A DNA stretch of 62,337 nucleotides, taken from assembly GCF_000220835.1 (NCBI RefSeq), contig NZ_GL985606.1, positions 1,162,193 to 1,224,529 of the forward strand, in the 5' to 3' direction. This DNA is from Actinomyces sp. oral taxon 448 str. F0400. Lineage in GTDB: Bacteria > Actinomycetota > Actinomycetes > Actinomycetales > Actinomycetaceae. How positions within the stretch are numbered: the first letter of the stretch is position 1; each line of letters starts with the position of its first letter. Both the position numbers and the translations under genes were made by a program. The notes beneath the pieces were generated by a model, which worked only from the letters and a program-made list of their open reading frames with translations, ran no database searches and was not told where the DNA came from. Positions 54,289 through 62,337 of the stretch are shown here, one piece after another.

Positions 54289-56019
54289 CTACAGTCGCGA
54301 GGCATTCCACATGCGTGCGTAGGTGCCGCCGAGCGCGAGCAGCTCCTCGTGCGCGCCCCGCTCGACGACCGCCCCGTCGTCAATGACCGCGATGACATCC
54401 GCTCGGCGGATGATGGGCAGCGTGTGCGCCACCATGACCACGGTCTTACGGCGGGAGAGCAGATTGACCACGGCCTCGCGCACGGCCAGTTCGTTGTCGA
54501 TGTCCAGGTTCGACGTGGCCTCGTCGAGAAGCACGATGGGGGCGTCGCGCAGGATGGCGCGCGCGATCGACAGCCGCTGCCGCTCGCCTCCGGAGAGCCT
54601 CCCGCCCCTCTCGCCGATCCTCGTGCCGTAGCCCTGCGGCAGGGCCCTGACGAACTCGTCGGCGTTCGCCAGACGGCACGCCTCGTGAACCTCCTCGTCG
54701 CTCGCTCCGGGACGCGCATAGCGCACATTGTCCGTCACCGAGTCGTCGAAGAGGAATACGTCCTGGTCCACGAGCGCGACATTGCGCAGGACGCTTTCGG
54801 GAGCGTAGTCGGCCACGTTCACGCCGCCGAAGCTCACGGTCCCTTCCCTCGGCCGGTACAGCTGCGCGATGAGGCCCAGCACTGTCGACTTCCCGCAGCC
54901 GGAATCGCCCACCAGCGCCGTCAGCCCCCTGTCGGGGATGCTCAGGTCGAAGTCGCGGAGCACGGTCGGGCCGTCCCCGTAGGCGAATTCCACGTGCGAG
55001 AGCTCTATCCCCGCCCCCCTCATCGGCACGTCGTCGAAGCGGCCCCGCTCCTGCGGCTCTTCGAGCACGCCTGCGATATTCCGCTTGGCGATCTCGAGGT
55101 TGCGATACGCCGTCGAGTGGATGAACAGGGCGCCCACGAGCTTGAGGGTGAGCAGGGGCAGCATGGAGATGAGCAGGAACGACTCGGCGGGCAGCGACCC
55201 CGTTGACCATGCGCTATAGCATATCCATATGAGCAGGGGATGGCAGAGACCAGCGAGGAGGGACAGGCCCGCCCCGATGGGGATGATCGCACGTTCGTAC
55301 ACGTAGCTCACGTGCGAGAACTCGCGCATGCTCTCCACAATGGCTTCGTTGTGCACGCCCGCGACTGCGTAGGCGCGCAGGGTCTGCATGCCGTCGACGT
55401 GCTCCATGACGGCGCTCGAGTTGTTTGCGCGCACCTCGTCCTTGCGAGGACCGTAGATACCGACCTGCCGCCAGGCCAGCGCGACGGCGGGCACCAGCAG
55501 CAGGAAGGACCCCAGTGTGACGACGCCGGCCGGGGCGTAGAGCCGGATCGTGAATGCGCTGAGCACGGCGGCCAGCACCGCGCTCTTAATGATCTCGCCC
55601 GTTCGATGGGTGAGTATCTGCTCGTAGTCATTGACATTGGTCGTGAGCGCTTGCAAGTACTCGCCGCTCGTTCGCTCGGTGAAGCGGGAGAGCGGAATGC
55701 GCTTGATGGACTCACCCATGATGATCCGCAGATTGCGGCTGACACGTGCGCCGCCCACCTGCCCGCGCACGTATCCGAAGCGGTACACGGCGAGGCGCGC
55801 GGCGAACACGACGACGAGCGTTGCGGTGATCCGCAGCAGGATTCCCGGATCGACCGAATCCGAGAAGACCTGGCGCATCACCAGCCAGATCAGCATGACG
55901 TTCGACCCGCTCAGCACGCCCTCGACGACTGTGCACGCGCACGAGATGCGGAAGTCCCGGTTCTTGGCGAACGGGGCCGATTTCACGGGGGCCGGAACTG
56001 AAGCGTGTGCTCTAGGCAC
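54289..56019 (-). CDS. ABC transporter ATP-binding/permease protein, second half of a heterodimer
   Basis: 576 aa from GTG at 56019, which overlaps the previous stop and has GGAGG eight bases upstream. Six membrane helices (first around VVEGVLSGSNVMLIWLVMRQ) then an ABC domain: Walker A GDSGCGKST, signature LSGGERQR, Walker B IVLLDEATSNLD, switch His in MVAHTLP. All catalytic residues are intact. It pairs with the gene at 56012-57814. With the ECF genes upstream it resembles the SiaDE/YbtPQ type of siderophore or heme transporters. Confidence 0.93.
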   Translation of the reverse strand: MPRAHASVPAPVKSAPFAKNRDFRISCACTVVEGVLSGSNVMLIWLVMRQVFSDSVDPGILLRITATLVVVFAARLAVYRFGYVRGQVGGARVSRNLRIIMGESIKRIPLSRFTERTSGEYLQALTTNVNDYEQILTHRTGEIIKSAVLAAVLSAFTIRLYAPAGVVTLGSFLLLVPAVALAWRQVGIYGPRKDEVRANNSSAVMEHVDGMQTLRAYAVAGVHNEAIVESMREFSHVSYVYERAIIPIGAGLSLLAGLCHPLLIWICYSAWSTGSLPAESFLLISMLPLLTLKLVGALFIHSTAYRNLEIAKRNIAGVLEEPQERGRFDDVPMRGAGIELSHVEFAYGDGPTVLRDFDLSIPDRGLTALVGDSGCGKSTVLGLIAQLYRPREGTVSFGGVNVADYAPESVLRNVALVDQDVFLFDDSVTDNVRYARPGASDEEVHEACRLANADEFVRALPQGYGTRIGERGGRLSGGERQRLSIARAILRDAPIVLLDEATSNLDIDNELAVREAVVNLLSRRKTVVMVAHTLPIIRRADVIAVIDDGAVVERGAHEELLALGGTYARMWNASRL

Positions 56020-57814
56020 GGGAGGACCCTCCCCTCTTCTCATCGGTATCCGCGTCCGGACCCTTCGCGCCGGCGCGATAGCTCATGGAGCGAGACCGGC
56101 GGTACGCGTCCCACGCGCTGCGGTAGTACGGACTCCGGGCGAGCACGTCCTCGTGCGTCCCCAGACAGGTGAGCGACCCGTCCTCCACCACCGCGACCCG
56201 GTCGCATCGGACGGCCGCGTCGAGGCGGTGCGCGACGACGAGCACCGTCCTGCCTTCGCACAGGCTGCCCAGCGCCTCGTCGATGAGGACCTGGTTCTCC
56301 GGGTCCGCTGCGCTCGTCGCCTCGTCCAGTATGAGGACGGGGGCGTCCTTCAGCATGGCGCGGGCAATGGCGATGCGCTGGCGCTCGCCGCCGGAGAGGC
56401 CGCCCCCCAGCGTGCCGATGGGCGTGTCGTATCCGCGGGGGAGTGCCATGATGAAGTCGTCGGCCCGGGCCCGGCGCGCGGCGGCCCGCACCTGGTCGAG
56501 CGGGGCGGGCGAACCCATGCGGATGTTGTCGGCGACCGTCCCGCTGGTGAGGAACGTCCTCTGGAACACCACCGATACATGGGCCAGCAGATCGTCGTAG
56601 TCGATGTCGCGCACATCGACGCCGCCGATGGATGCCGTGCCCGACGTCGCGTCGTAGAAGCGCCCCACGAGCTGGACGAGGGTCGACTTGCCCGAGCCGG
56701 ACGGCCCCACGATGGCCAACCGCTCGCCCGCCTCCAGCTCGAGCGAGACGCCGTGCAGCACCTCGGGGGTGTTCCGCCCTCCGTATGCGAAGGACACGTC
56801 GTCCAGGCGGATCGAGGCGACCTGAGGGAACGGCGCGCCCGCGCCGAACACGGGCACCTCGAGGAGCTCCCGGACGCGCACGGCGCCCGCCGAGGCCTGG
56901 GACAGCTTGTTGGAGAAGTCCTGCAGGAGCCGGATCTCGGTCAGGTAGAGCGACCCCACGAATGCGAACAGCAAATACGTCGAGGCGTCGATGGCGCCGC
57001 GGGTCAGCATGAACGCCCCCATCGGCACCATGATGAGCAGTCCGGCCTCGATAATGACGACGTAGGCGGCGAACCCCGGTCCGGTCCTGCGCGATATCTC
57101 GCACCACACCGCATGCTCCTCGTCCACCGCGGTGCGGAACCGTGTGAACGAGCGGGCGCCCATATCGAGGGCCTTGATGACGCGCATGCCGCTGACGTAC
57201 TCCACCATGACCGAGTTCATGTCCTCCAACGACTTCATGGCGCGGTCCATGATCGATCCCATGATCCTAAAGAGCGACACGAGTACCGCGAGAGCGGCGA
57301 TGACCGGAACGAGCGTGGCCAGGGCCAGCGGGACGTTGACGGTCAGGAGGAAGACAAGAGTCGCGATAGGCCCCGAGGCGTACATGAACGCCTCGGGCAG
57401 ATTGTGGGCGAGAAGGAGCTCGAGGTTCTCCACATCGTCGGAGAGCACCGCCTTGATCCTGCCGGTGCTGCGCTCGTCCAGCTCTCCCAGCGGCGCTCTG
57501 GAAAGACGCTCGAGGATTCGGCAGCGCACGTCGAACAGGGCGCCGTAGGCGCCCTTGTGCGCGAGCGCGCTCGAAAAACCGAACATGGTGAATCGCAGCA
57601 CGACGCCTGCGGCGAGGATGGCCGTATCGACGGTGACCGTCCCGGTCGTGCACCTGCCCTCGTACACGGCGCGCATCAGGCCGAATACGGCGAGGTACGG
57701 CACCGAGACCATGAGCCCCGACAGCGTCGCGCAGACGATGGAGACCACCAGGTACGTCCTGTTCCTCCCCGCCCACATGAGTACGAGGACGACCGGATTG
57801 CCCGTCTTGTTCAC
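56012..57814 (-). CDS. ABC transporter ATP-binding/permease protein, first half of a heterodimer
   Basis: 600 aa. Membrane domain with YLVVSIVCATLSGLMVSVPYL, ABC domain with Walker A GPSGSGKST, signature LSGGERQR, Walker B VLILDEATSAAD and switch His in VVAHRLDAA. Stop overlaps the partner gene by eight bases; 51 bases separate it from the ECF ATPase gene. The pair could export or import a small iron-related compound; direction cannot be read directly. Confidence 0.93.
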   Translation of the reverse strand: MNKTGNPVVLVLMWAGRNRTYLVVSIVCATLSGLMVSVPYLAVFGLMRAVYEGRCTTGTVTVDTAILAAGVVLRFTMFGFSSALAHKGAYGALFDVRCRILERLSRAPLGELDERSTGRIKAVLSDDVENLELLLAHNLPEAFMYASGPIATLVFLLTVNVPLALATLVPVIAALAVLVSLFRIMGSIMDRAMKSLEDMNSVMVEYVSGMRVIKALDMGARSFTRFRTAVDEEHAVWCEISRRTGPGFAAYVVIIEAGLLIMVPMGAFMLTRGAIDASTYLLFAFVGSLYLTEIRLLQDFSNKLSQASAGAVRVRELLEVPVFGAGAPFPQVASIRLDDVSFAYGGRNTPEVLHGVSLELEAGERLAIVGPSGSGKSTLVQLVGRFYDATSGTASIGGVDVRDIDYDDLLAHVSVVFQRTFLTSGTVADNIRMGSPAPLDQVRAAARRARADDFIMALPRGYDTPIGTLGGGLSGGERQRIAIARAMLKDAPVLILDEATSAADPENQVLIDEALGSLCEGRTVLVVAHRLDAAVRCDRVAVVEDGSLTCLGTHEDVLARSPYYRSAWDAYRRSRSMSYRAGAKGPDADTDEKRGGSSRA

Positions 57815-57865
57815 GAGGTCCCCCTCCTTTCCTTCCTGAGCTCTCTTCCTTCATGCGGATGCGTG

Positions 57866-59386
57866 TCATGCGGACGCGCCCGTCATCGCCCGGACGGCGT
57901 CGAAGTCGTCGCGAACCCGGGCCCGGCCGACGACGCGTCCGTCATCCACGTGCAGCACGCGGTCGCAGGCGCACGCGATGAGCTCCAGGTCGTGGGTGGC
58001 GACGAGAATCGTGCGGCTCTCATCCGCCAATCGCCTCAGCAGGCGGCCGACGCGGCGCATCCCGTCCACGTCGATCCCGCTCGTGGGCTCGTCGAACACG
58101 ATGATCCGCTTGCCGGCAGCCACGCACGCCGCTACGGCCAGGCGCTGCTTCTGGCCGCCGGACAGGGTCGCCGGATGCATGCCGGCCACGTCGTCCAGCG
58201 CGAGGGCGCGCAGGATGGCATCCGTATCCACGGTCCGGGCCCTGCGGTGCGGCAGACCGAAGGTCACGTCGGCCGCGGCGGAGGCGGCGAAGAGCTGGTA
58301 GTCGACATCCTGGAAGACCATGGCGGACGCGCGCATCCTGCTCCTGCGCGAGGCCCTCCGTCCGTCGATGCGCACGACGCCGCTCGTCCTGCGTTCGAAG
58401 CCGCACAGGGCCCGGCACGCCGTGGTCTTTCCGGCGCCGTTGCCGCCGACGAGGGCGGTCACCTCCCCGGCGCGCACATCGACGTCGACCCCGTGCAGGA
58501 CCGGGCCCGACCCGTAGCCGACCGACAGTCCTCGGGCCGAGAGCGCGGCGTCGTTCCCGCTGCTGCCGCTCCCGTCGCCGTCGGGCAAGATTGCGTCGGG
58601 ATGCGCGGGGTGCGGGCCGACGGCGGGTGCGACGTCGTCGAGATTCCGCGCACGCAGTCCCATGGAGTCCAGCTCCCGTGGGTCGAGCGCGGCGAACTCG
58701 TCGGCGCTCATGACACGGGTGATGCGCCCCGAATCCAGGTGGATGTAGGTGTCGGCGAGCCCGGACAGCCAGGTCAGCCGGTGCTCGGCCACCAGGATCG
58801 AGCGGCCGGTCGTCTTGGCCGCCGCGACGAAGGCGGTGATGGCCTCGATGGAGTCCGCATCCAGGTTGCTCGTCGGTTCGTCCAGCAGAAGGTTCGCAGG
58901 TCGCAGGGCCCAGACGCTCGCGTAGGCGATCTTCTGGCGCTGCCCGCCCGAGAGGCGGAAGATGCTGCGGTCGGCCAGATCCTCCAGTCCCAGCTCGCGG
59001 AGGGTCCGCTCGACGCGGGCCCGTATCCTCTCGGACGGCCAACCGGCGTTCTCGAGCGCGAAGGCCACCTCCCCGGTGGTGTCCACGTTGAAGAACTGCG
59101 TGCGCGGATTCTGGAACAGCGATCCCGCGCGCTCGGCGATCTCCCAGGCGGCCAGGCCGCCGACGTCCTCGTCGTCCAGCAGGACGCGCCCGCTCCGCCG
59201 CCCGGGGAAGAAGCGCGGGGCGAGACCGTTGGCCATGCGCAGCAGGGTGGATTTTCCGCAGCCGGAGCGCCCGCACACAACCGCCACCTGACCGGGGCGC
59301 ACGCTGATGGAGACATCATGAACCCCCCTCTCGCTGGTGGCCGCATCCGCGCGGTAGACGAAGGAGGCGCGCTCGAAGCGGATCAT
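57866..59386 (-). CDS. ECF transporter double ATPase (EcfA-EcfA' fusion)
   Basis: 506 aa with two complete ABC domains. First (residues 1-230): Walker A CGRSGCGKST, signature LSGGQRQK, Walker B LLLDEPTSNLD, EHRLTWL. Second (about 270-506): GGNGAGKTT, LSGGQKQR, IIVFDEPTSGID, ATHDLEL. The start ATG overlaps the EcfT stop (ATGA). It energises uptake through the EcfT/S component pair. The fused arrangement is typical of MptD-associated ECF modules and of SiaH in streptococci (from memory). Confidence 0.93.
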   Translation of the reverse strand: MIRFERASFVYRADAATSERGVHDVSISVRPGQVAVVCGRSGCGKSTLLRMANGLAPRFFPGRRSGRVLLDDEDVGGLAAWEIAERAGSLFQNPRTQFFNVDTTGEVAFALENAGWPSERIRARVERTLRELGLEDLADRSIFRLSGGQRQKIAYASVWALRPANLLLDEPTSNLDADSIEAITAFVAAAKTTGRSILVAEHRLTWLSGLADTYIHLDSGRITRVMSADEFAALDPRELDSMGLRARNLDDVAPAVGPHPAHPDAILPDGDGSGSSGNDAALSARGLSVGYGSGPVLHGVDVDVRAGEVTALVGGNGAGKTTACRALCGFERRTSGVVRIDGRRASRRSRMRASAMVFQDVDYQLFAASAAADVTFGLPHRRARTVDTDAILRALALDDVAGMHPATLSGGQKQRLAVAACVAAGKRIIVFDEPTSGIDVDGMRRVGRLLRRLADESRTILVATHDLELIACACDRVLHVDDGRVVGRARVRDDFDAVRAMTGASA

Positions 59387-60162
59387 GCGACTGCACCGCA
59401 AACGAGAGCGCCCGCGATAGCGCCCAGGCCCAGGAGGAGCATGAGCCAGTCCACCGGGCGCATGGCGATGTGCAGGTAGCAGGTGCGGGTGGCGGGATTC
59501 TCGATCCCGCGCACGATCGCGGCCATGGACAGCTCGTCGGACACCCGGCTGGCGCTCATGAGCAGCGGGACGTAGACGCAGTCGACTGTGCGCGCCGGCG
59601 CCCGCAGAAGGCTCACGGGGCCGGGGGAGATGCCGCGCATGCGCATGGCGTCCCGGATGAAGGCCCAGTCCTCGCGGACGGCGGGCGCGTAGCGCATGGT
59701 CACGGCCAGGGGGATGGTCAGCCCGCGCGGTGCGCGCAGGCGCGCGAGCGAGCTCATGAGTTCGCCCACCCGAGTGGTGGCGATGGTCGTATACGCCATG
59801 AGAGAGCAGGCGAGCACCTTGCGCATCAGCAGGAAGAAGGAGCCGAACGAGGTGCGCAGGGCGACTCCGCCCAGCCACGGCACGACGCGGGCGGCGGCGA
59901 TCACCGCCGCGTACAGGATGAGCATCGCCGTGGAGGCCCTGACTCTGCCCAGCACGACGCCGAAGGCGAAGGCGAATGTCATGAGGAGCATCTCGTAGGC
60001 GAGGTTCGGTGCGAGAGCCACGGCGATAGCCATAGCCGCGATGAGGCTCAGCTTGGTGCGCGGGTCCAGGCGGACGCGACCGCTATCGCGCCCGGGATCC
60101 GTCGCCGGACGGGAACGGCCACCTCGCGCCGTCAGTCGCTGACGGCCGACGTCAGTCGTCAC
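59383..60162 (-). CDS. ECF transporter transmembrane protein
   Basis: 259 aa EcfT. The hallmark coupling helices carry Ala-Arg-Gly-type motifs: RDAMRMRGISP and the later AAIVRGIENP. Membrane helices include LSLIAAMAIAVALAPNLAY. GTG at 60162 is the only start before the conserved core, four bases after the S-component stop. The N-terminal 30 residues are basic and disordered. Confidence 0.9.
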   Translation of the reverse strand: MTTDVGRQRLTARGGRSRPATDPGRDSGRVRLDPRTKLSLIAAMAIAVALAPNLAYEMLLMTFAFAFGVVLGRVRASTAMLILYAAVIAAARVVPWLGGVALRTSFGSFFLLMRKVLACSLMAYTTIATTRVGELMSSLARLRAPRGLTIPLAVTMRYAPAVREDWAFIRDAMRMRGISPGPVSLLRAPARTVDCVYVPLLMSASRVSDELSMAAIVRGIENPATRTCYLHIAMRPVDWLMLLLGLGAIAGALVCGAVA

Positions 60163-60166
60163 CGGG

Positions 60167-60799
60167 TCATCCGTTCGACCCTGCGGCGGTGATGCCCGCG
60201 CGTTCGAACTGCCTGCGCAGCAGCCGCAGGCCGATCAGGCCGCTGACGAGGGCGCAGACCACGGCGGCCGCGATCATGGCGGGCAGCATCCAGGCGGTGG
60301 CCGTGCGCGCCATGGTGTCCATGTACGCCTGCTCGGTGCCCCTGCCGGTCAGGTACGCCGCGTAGCCGCTCGGGTCCATCCACAGCATGAGGTAGGAGCC
60401 CATGGGGGACAGGGAGTAGATGATGAAGGCGAGAAGGTTGAGCGGCTTGGCCCGGAACCGCCCGAGGCCGGCGACGACGTCGGCCACGGCGCCCAGGACG
60501 ACGGAGGCCGCCGCCCACCCCCAGTACATGCCGGTGACGAACAGGATCGCGCCGACGACAACGCCCAGAATGACCAGCGGGCCGTGCCTGGGAACCTTCG
60601 CGATGAGCAGCAGGTAGACGGGGCCGGTGAGCAGGGCCGCGGCGGCGGGCATCCAGAACGTGAGGACGGGGTTGGGAGCGAGCGGAGCGCTGGCGACCAT
60701 CATGAGCACGAGGAAAAGGGCGGTGAAGACACCGGTCGTGACGAGGTCGCGCGCGCTCGGGCCCTTCTCGCCGGGGGACGCCTCCGCTGGTTCGCTCAT
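60167..60799 (-). CDS. MptD-family ECF transporter S component
   Basis: 210 aa with about six membrane helices: LVTTGVFTALFLVLMMVAS, MPAAAALLTGPVYLLLIAKV, VVVGAILFVTGMYWGWAA. ECF S components bind the substrate; the MptD/Trep_Strep group is linked to metal or heme uptake in other Gram-positives, but its ligand here is unknown. It is the first gene of a five- or six-gene operon and begins 24 bases from a palindrome resembling a DtxR/IdeR iron box. Confidence 0.87.
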   Translation of the reverse strand: MSEPAEASPGEKGPSARDLVTTGVFTALFLVLMMVASAPLAPNPVLTFWMPAAAALLTGPVYLLLIAKVPRHGPLVILGVVVGAILFVTGMYWGWAAASVVLGAVADVVAGLGRFRAKPLNLLAFIIYSLSPMGSYLMLWMDPSGYAAYLTGRGTEQAYMDTMARTATAWMLPAMIAAAVVCALVSGLIGLRLLRRQFERAGITAAGSNG

Positions 60800-60821
60800 C
60801 CTCGTCCTTTCCGTCTTATTG

Positions 60822-60836
60822 AGGTATCGCTAACCT
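60822..60836. promoter_or_regulatory. Iron-box-like palindrome (DtxR/IdeR type)
   Basis: AGGTATCGCTAACCT matches 11 of 15 bases of the central DtxR consensus AGGTTAGGCTAACCT. It lies in the 142-bp region between the divergent ECF operon and the araC gene. Confidence 0.45.
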
Positions 60837-60941
60837 TGGCGTCGAGTGTATGGAGGGTCGACGGGCCGAGGGTCGCTCAGCGAGCACGTCGGTCCCATCG
60901 GCGCATGATCGCGTCTCATCGTCGTAGGTCAGGAGGGTGGC

Positions 60942-61904
60942 GTGAGAGAGCCGCTGCAGGAGGAAGCCCTGAGGGGCGCGGGCTTCGTGGAGACCCGGCC
61001 GCCGGCGGGCTTCGGCGAGCTGTGGCGGTCCTACAGGTGCGAGGACGGAGGGTGCACCGGGTGGTTCCACGTCTTCTCGCCCGGCTCGGCTCCGTGGAGC
61101 ATCAGCATTCACGACTTCACCATGCGGGGCGACTTCGTCATGGACCTCACCCCGCCCCGTTACCTGACGGTCACGTGGTTCAAGTCCATAGCCGGGATGG
61201 AGCTCAGCCCCCGTCGCAGGCTCAGACCCGATAGTGTGTGGGGCCAGAGCATCGGGGCGGGTCCGTGGGAGGGCGTGGCCCACGGCGGCGTCCCCGTGCA
61301 GTGCGTCGCCATCGAGGTCACCCCGGAGTTCTCGGCGCGGTTCCTTGATGACGAATATCCCGACCGGTTCCGGGGCGTTGAGCGGGCCTTCATCTCACTC
61401 GAGTCCTTCGACGAATTCCCCGAGATGAGAACGCTGCTCTCCCGACTGTGGCCCCGGCCGGGCGACCGGGAGCGCAGCAGCCTCTACTACGAGGGCAAAG
61501 TGCTTCAGGCCATGGGGCTCATTGTGGAGCGGTCCCGCCATCCGCGGGTCGTTGCGGGCCGACGGCGGGTGGCTCCCGGGGACCGCGAGCGCATGCGCGA
61601 CGTCCTGCGCTACATCGATGACCACTGCTGCGCGGACCTGCGCATCGACGATCTGGCCAGGATGGCGTGCATGAGCCCTACGAAGTTCAAGGAGACCTTC
61701 AGGAGGCTTAACGGGCGGACGCTCACCCGGTACGTGCAGGGACGGCGGATGAGCCGGGCGGAGCTGCTGCTGCGCCGACCCGAGCTGACCATCGGGCGTG
61801 TGGCGCGGACGGTGGGCTACACCTCCGCCAGCCGTTTCGCCGCGCTGTTCAAACGCGAGGTCGGCGTGCTTCCCAGCGAGTACCGCGAGCGGCTCGACGT
61901 CTGA
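60942..61904 (+). CDS. AraC-family transcriptional regulator
   Basis: 320 aa. C-terminal double helix-turn-helix: IDDLARMACMSPTKFKETF and GRVARTVGYTSASRFAALFK, ending PSEYRERL. The N-terminal 200 residues are a sensor domain with no close relative recognised (LWRSYRCEDGGCTGWF, with cysteines that might bind metal or heme). GTG at 60942 has AGGAGGG eight bases upstream. Divergent from the ECF-ABC operon, as in the YbtA/PchR type of siderophore regulators, which need the imported ligand for activation. Confidence 0.92.
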   Translation: MREPLQEEALRGAGFVETRPPAGFGELWRSYRCEDGGCTGWFHVFSPGSAPWSISIHDFTMRGDFVMDLTPPRYLTVTWFKSIAGMELSPRRRLRPDSVWGQSIGAGPWEGVAHGGVPVQCVAIEVTPEFSARFLDDEYPDRFRGVERAFISLESFDEFPEMRTLLSRLWPRPGDRERSSLYYEGKVLQAMGLIVERSRHPRVVAGRRRVAPGDRERMRDVLRYIDDHCCADLRIDDLARMACMSPTKFKETFRRLNGRTLTRYVQGRRMSRAELLLRRPELTIGRVARTVGYTSASRFAALFKREVGVLPSEYRERLDV

Positions 61905-61933
61905 GACCGTGCGCATCGGGGCGCAGATGGCGC

Positions 61934-62337
61934 TCAGCGCACGTAGAGGTGGACGCGGTCCTCGCCGTCGGTGATGTCGAGGAGCGTGCTCGTACCGACG
62001 GCGTCGAGCGCGCCGTACGCGGTCGCCAGCACCGCCTCGAGGTCGATGTCGTAGGCCTCGACGATGGTGCGCACCTGCGGGACGGCCGAAACGAAAGCCG
62101 TCAGGGCGGCGATCGTCTGCATGGGAAGAGCCAGATTGACGTTGTTCCGCGGACCGTGGACCTCGATGTGGAGATGGCGGCCGGTGGATGCGGGGGCGTC
62201 TGCTGACCGCGGTCCGCGGGGCCGGCCGGTGGACGCGGGGGCGGGGCCCGCGGAGATGTCCGAGGAGGGCGCCGGTCGGGCCGCCAACGCCGGTCGGGGA
62301 GCGCAGGCGCCTCCGGAGCCGGCCCGCTCGCCGGACG
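61934..62337 (-). CDS. Partial gene: protein with C-terminal SHOCT-like/DUF domain, 5' end off the window
   Basis: The frame is open from the right edge to a stop at 61934; a TTG at 62287 is only one possible start. The final 75 residues (LHIEVHGPRNNVNLALPMQ onward to DGEDRVHLYVR) resemble the short domain found after DUF4097 in YvlB-type proteins. The sequence before it is low-complexity Pro/Ala/Ser with two near-identical copies of PASTGR, encoded by a GC-rich repeat at about 62182-62247. Function unknown. Confidence 0.5.
   Translation of the reverse strand, partial: SGERAGSGGACAPRPALAARPAPSSDISAGPAPASTGRPRGPRSADAPASTGRHLHIEVHGPRNNVNLALPMQTIAALTAFVSAVPQVRTIVEAYDIDLEAVLATAYGALDAVGTSTLLDITDGEDRVHLYVR

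Noticed and set aside
55631-59479. Open frame of 1282 codons on the + strand
   Set aside because: It lies opposite the two ABC half-transporters and the ECF ATPase, whose motifs are unmistakable on the - strand; the product is Arg/His/Asp-rich with no fold, a normal result of high GC.

Overview
The window is high-GC DNA from an actinobacterium, most likely Actinomyces or a close relative that lives on a host. The signs are strong G/C bias at third codon positions, frequent GTG starts, ATGA start/stop overlaps, a GuaB3-type IMP-dehydrogenase relative, a Pta/AckA pair and actinobacterial-type inositol genes. Most of the window is carbohydrate-acquisition and catabolism DNA with a few housekeeping genes between the blocks. 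I saw no rRNA, tRNA, CRISPR array or intact insertion sequence.

Region by region: (1) 206-1330 guaB3. (2) 1509-6485 is a decayed alpha-galactoside locus: a GH36 alpha-galactosidase with two frameshifts, then two sugar ABC permeases and a binding protein fused by internal deletions, with one more frameshift. (3) 6735-14938 is mostly core genes: ptsH, a sodium/solute symporter with a small membrane protein, marC, rnhA, an aldo/keto reductase, ackA and pta. (4) 15155-23576 is a compact fructan-type system: GH91 inulin fructotransferase/difructose-anhydride hydrolase family, GH32, GH172 (DUF2961), a LacI regulator and a complete ABC sugar importer. Two identical 22-bp operators in opposite orientation sit in the two control regions. 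The combination suggests uptake and hydrolysis of difructose dianhydrides. (5) 23669-47095 is a large myo-inositol region: iolG-type dehydrogenases, transaldolase, a GntR regulator, iolC, an aldolase, iolB, iolD, a frameshifted iolE-like gene, an iolH-like gene, iolE, two sugar porters, a zinc alcohol dehydrogenase and a divergent MFS protein. At least eight copies of a TTTGT-N4-ACAAA operator lie at the promoters and tie them into one regulon. A stretch at 39170-39970 holds remnants of another porter and a LacI regulator. (6) 47286-53026: small membrane protein, guaA, a DUF4352-like lipid-anchored or membrane protein, an esterase and a second aldo/keto reductase. (7) 53583-61904: nitroreductase, a heterodimeric ABC transporter pair, and an ECF module (fused double ATPase, EcfT, MptD-like S component) divergent from an AraC regulator, with an iron-box-like palindrome between them. 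The layout resembles the streptococcal siaDE-siaFGH heme module, so iron or heme uptake is the likely role. The last gene runs off the right edge.

How the parts fit: inositol would enter through the sugar porters, be oxidised by IolG, dehydrated by IolE, hydrolysed by IolD, isomerised by IolB, phosphorylated by IolC and split by the aldolase-fold protein. The resulting acetyl-CoA and triose could feed acetate formation by Pta-AckA. No malonate-semialdehyde dehydrogenase (iolA) is visible, so the zinc dehydrogenase under the same operator may dispose of malonate semialdehyde. Assignments are by motif and family recognition from reading the sequence; no database search was run.
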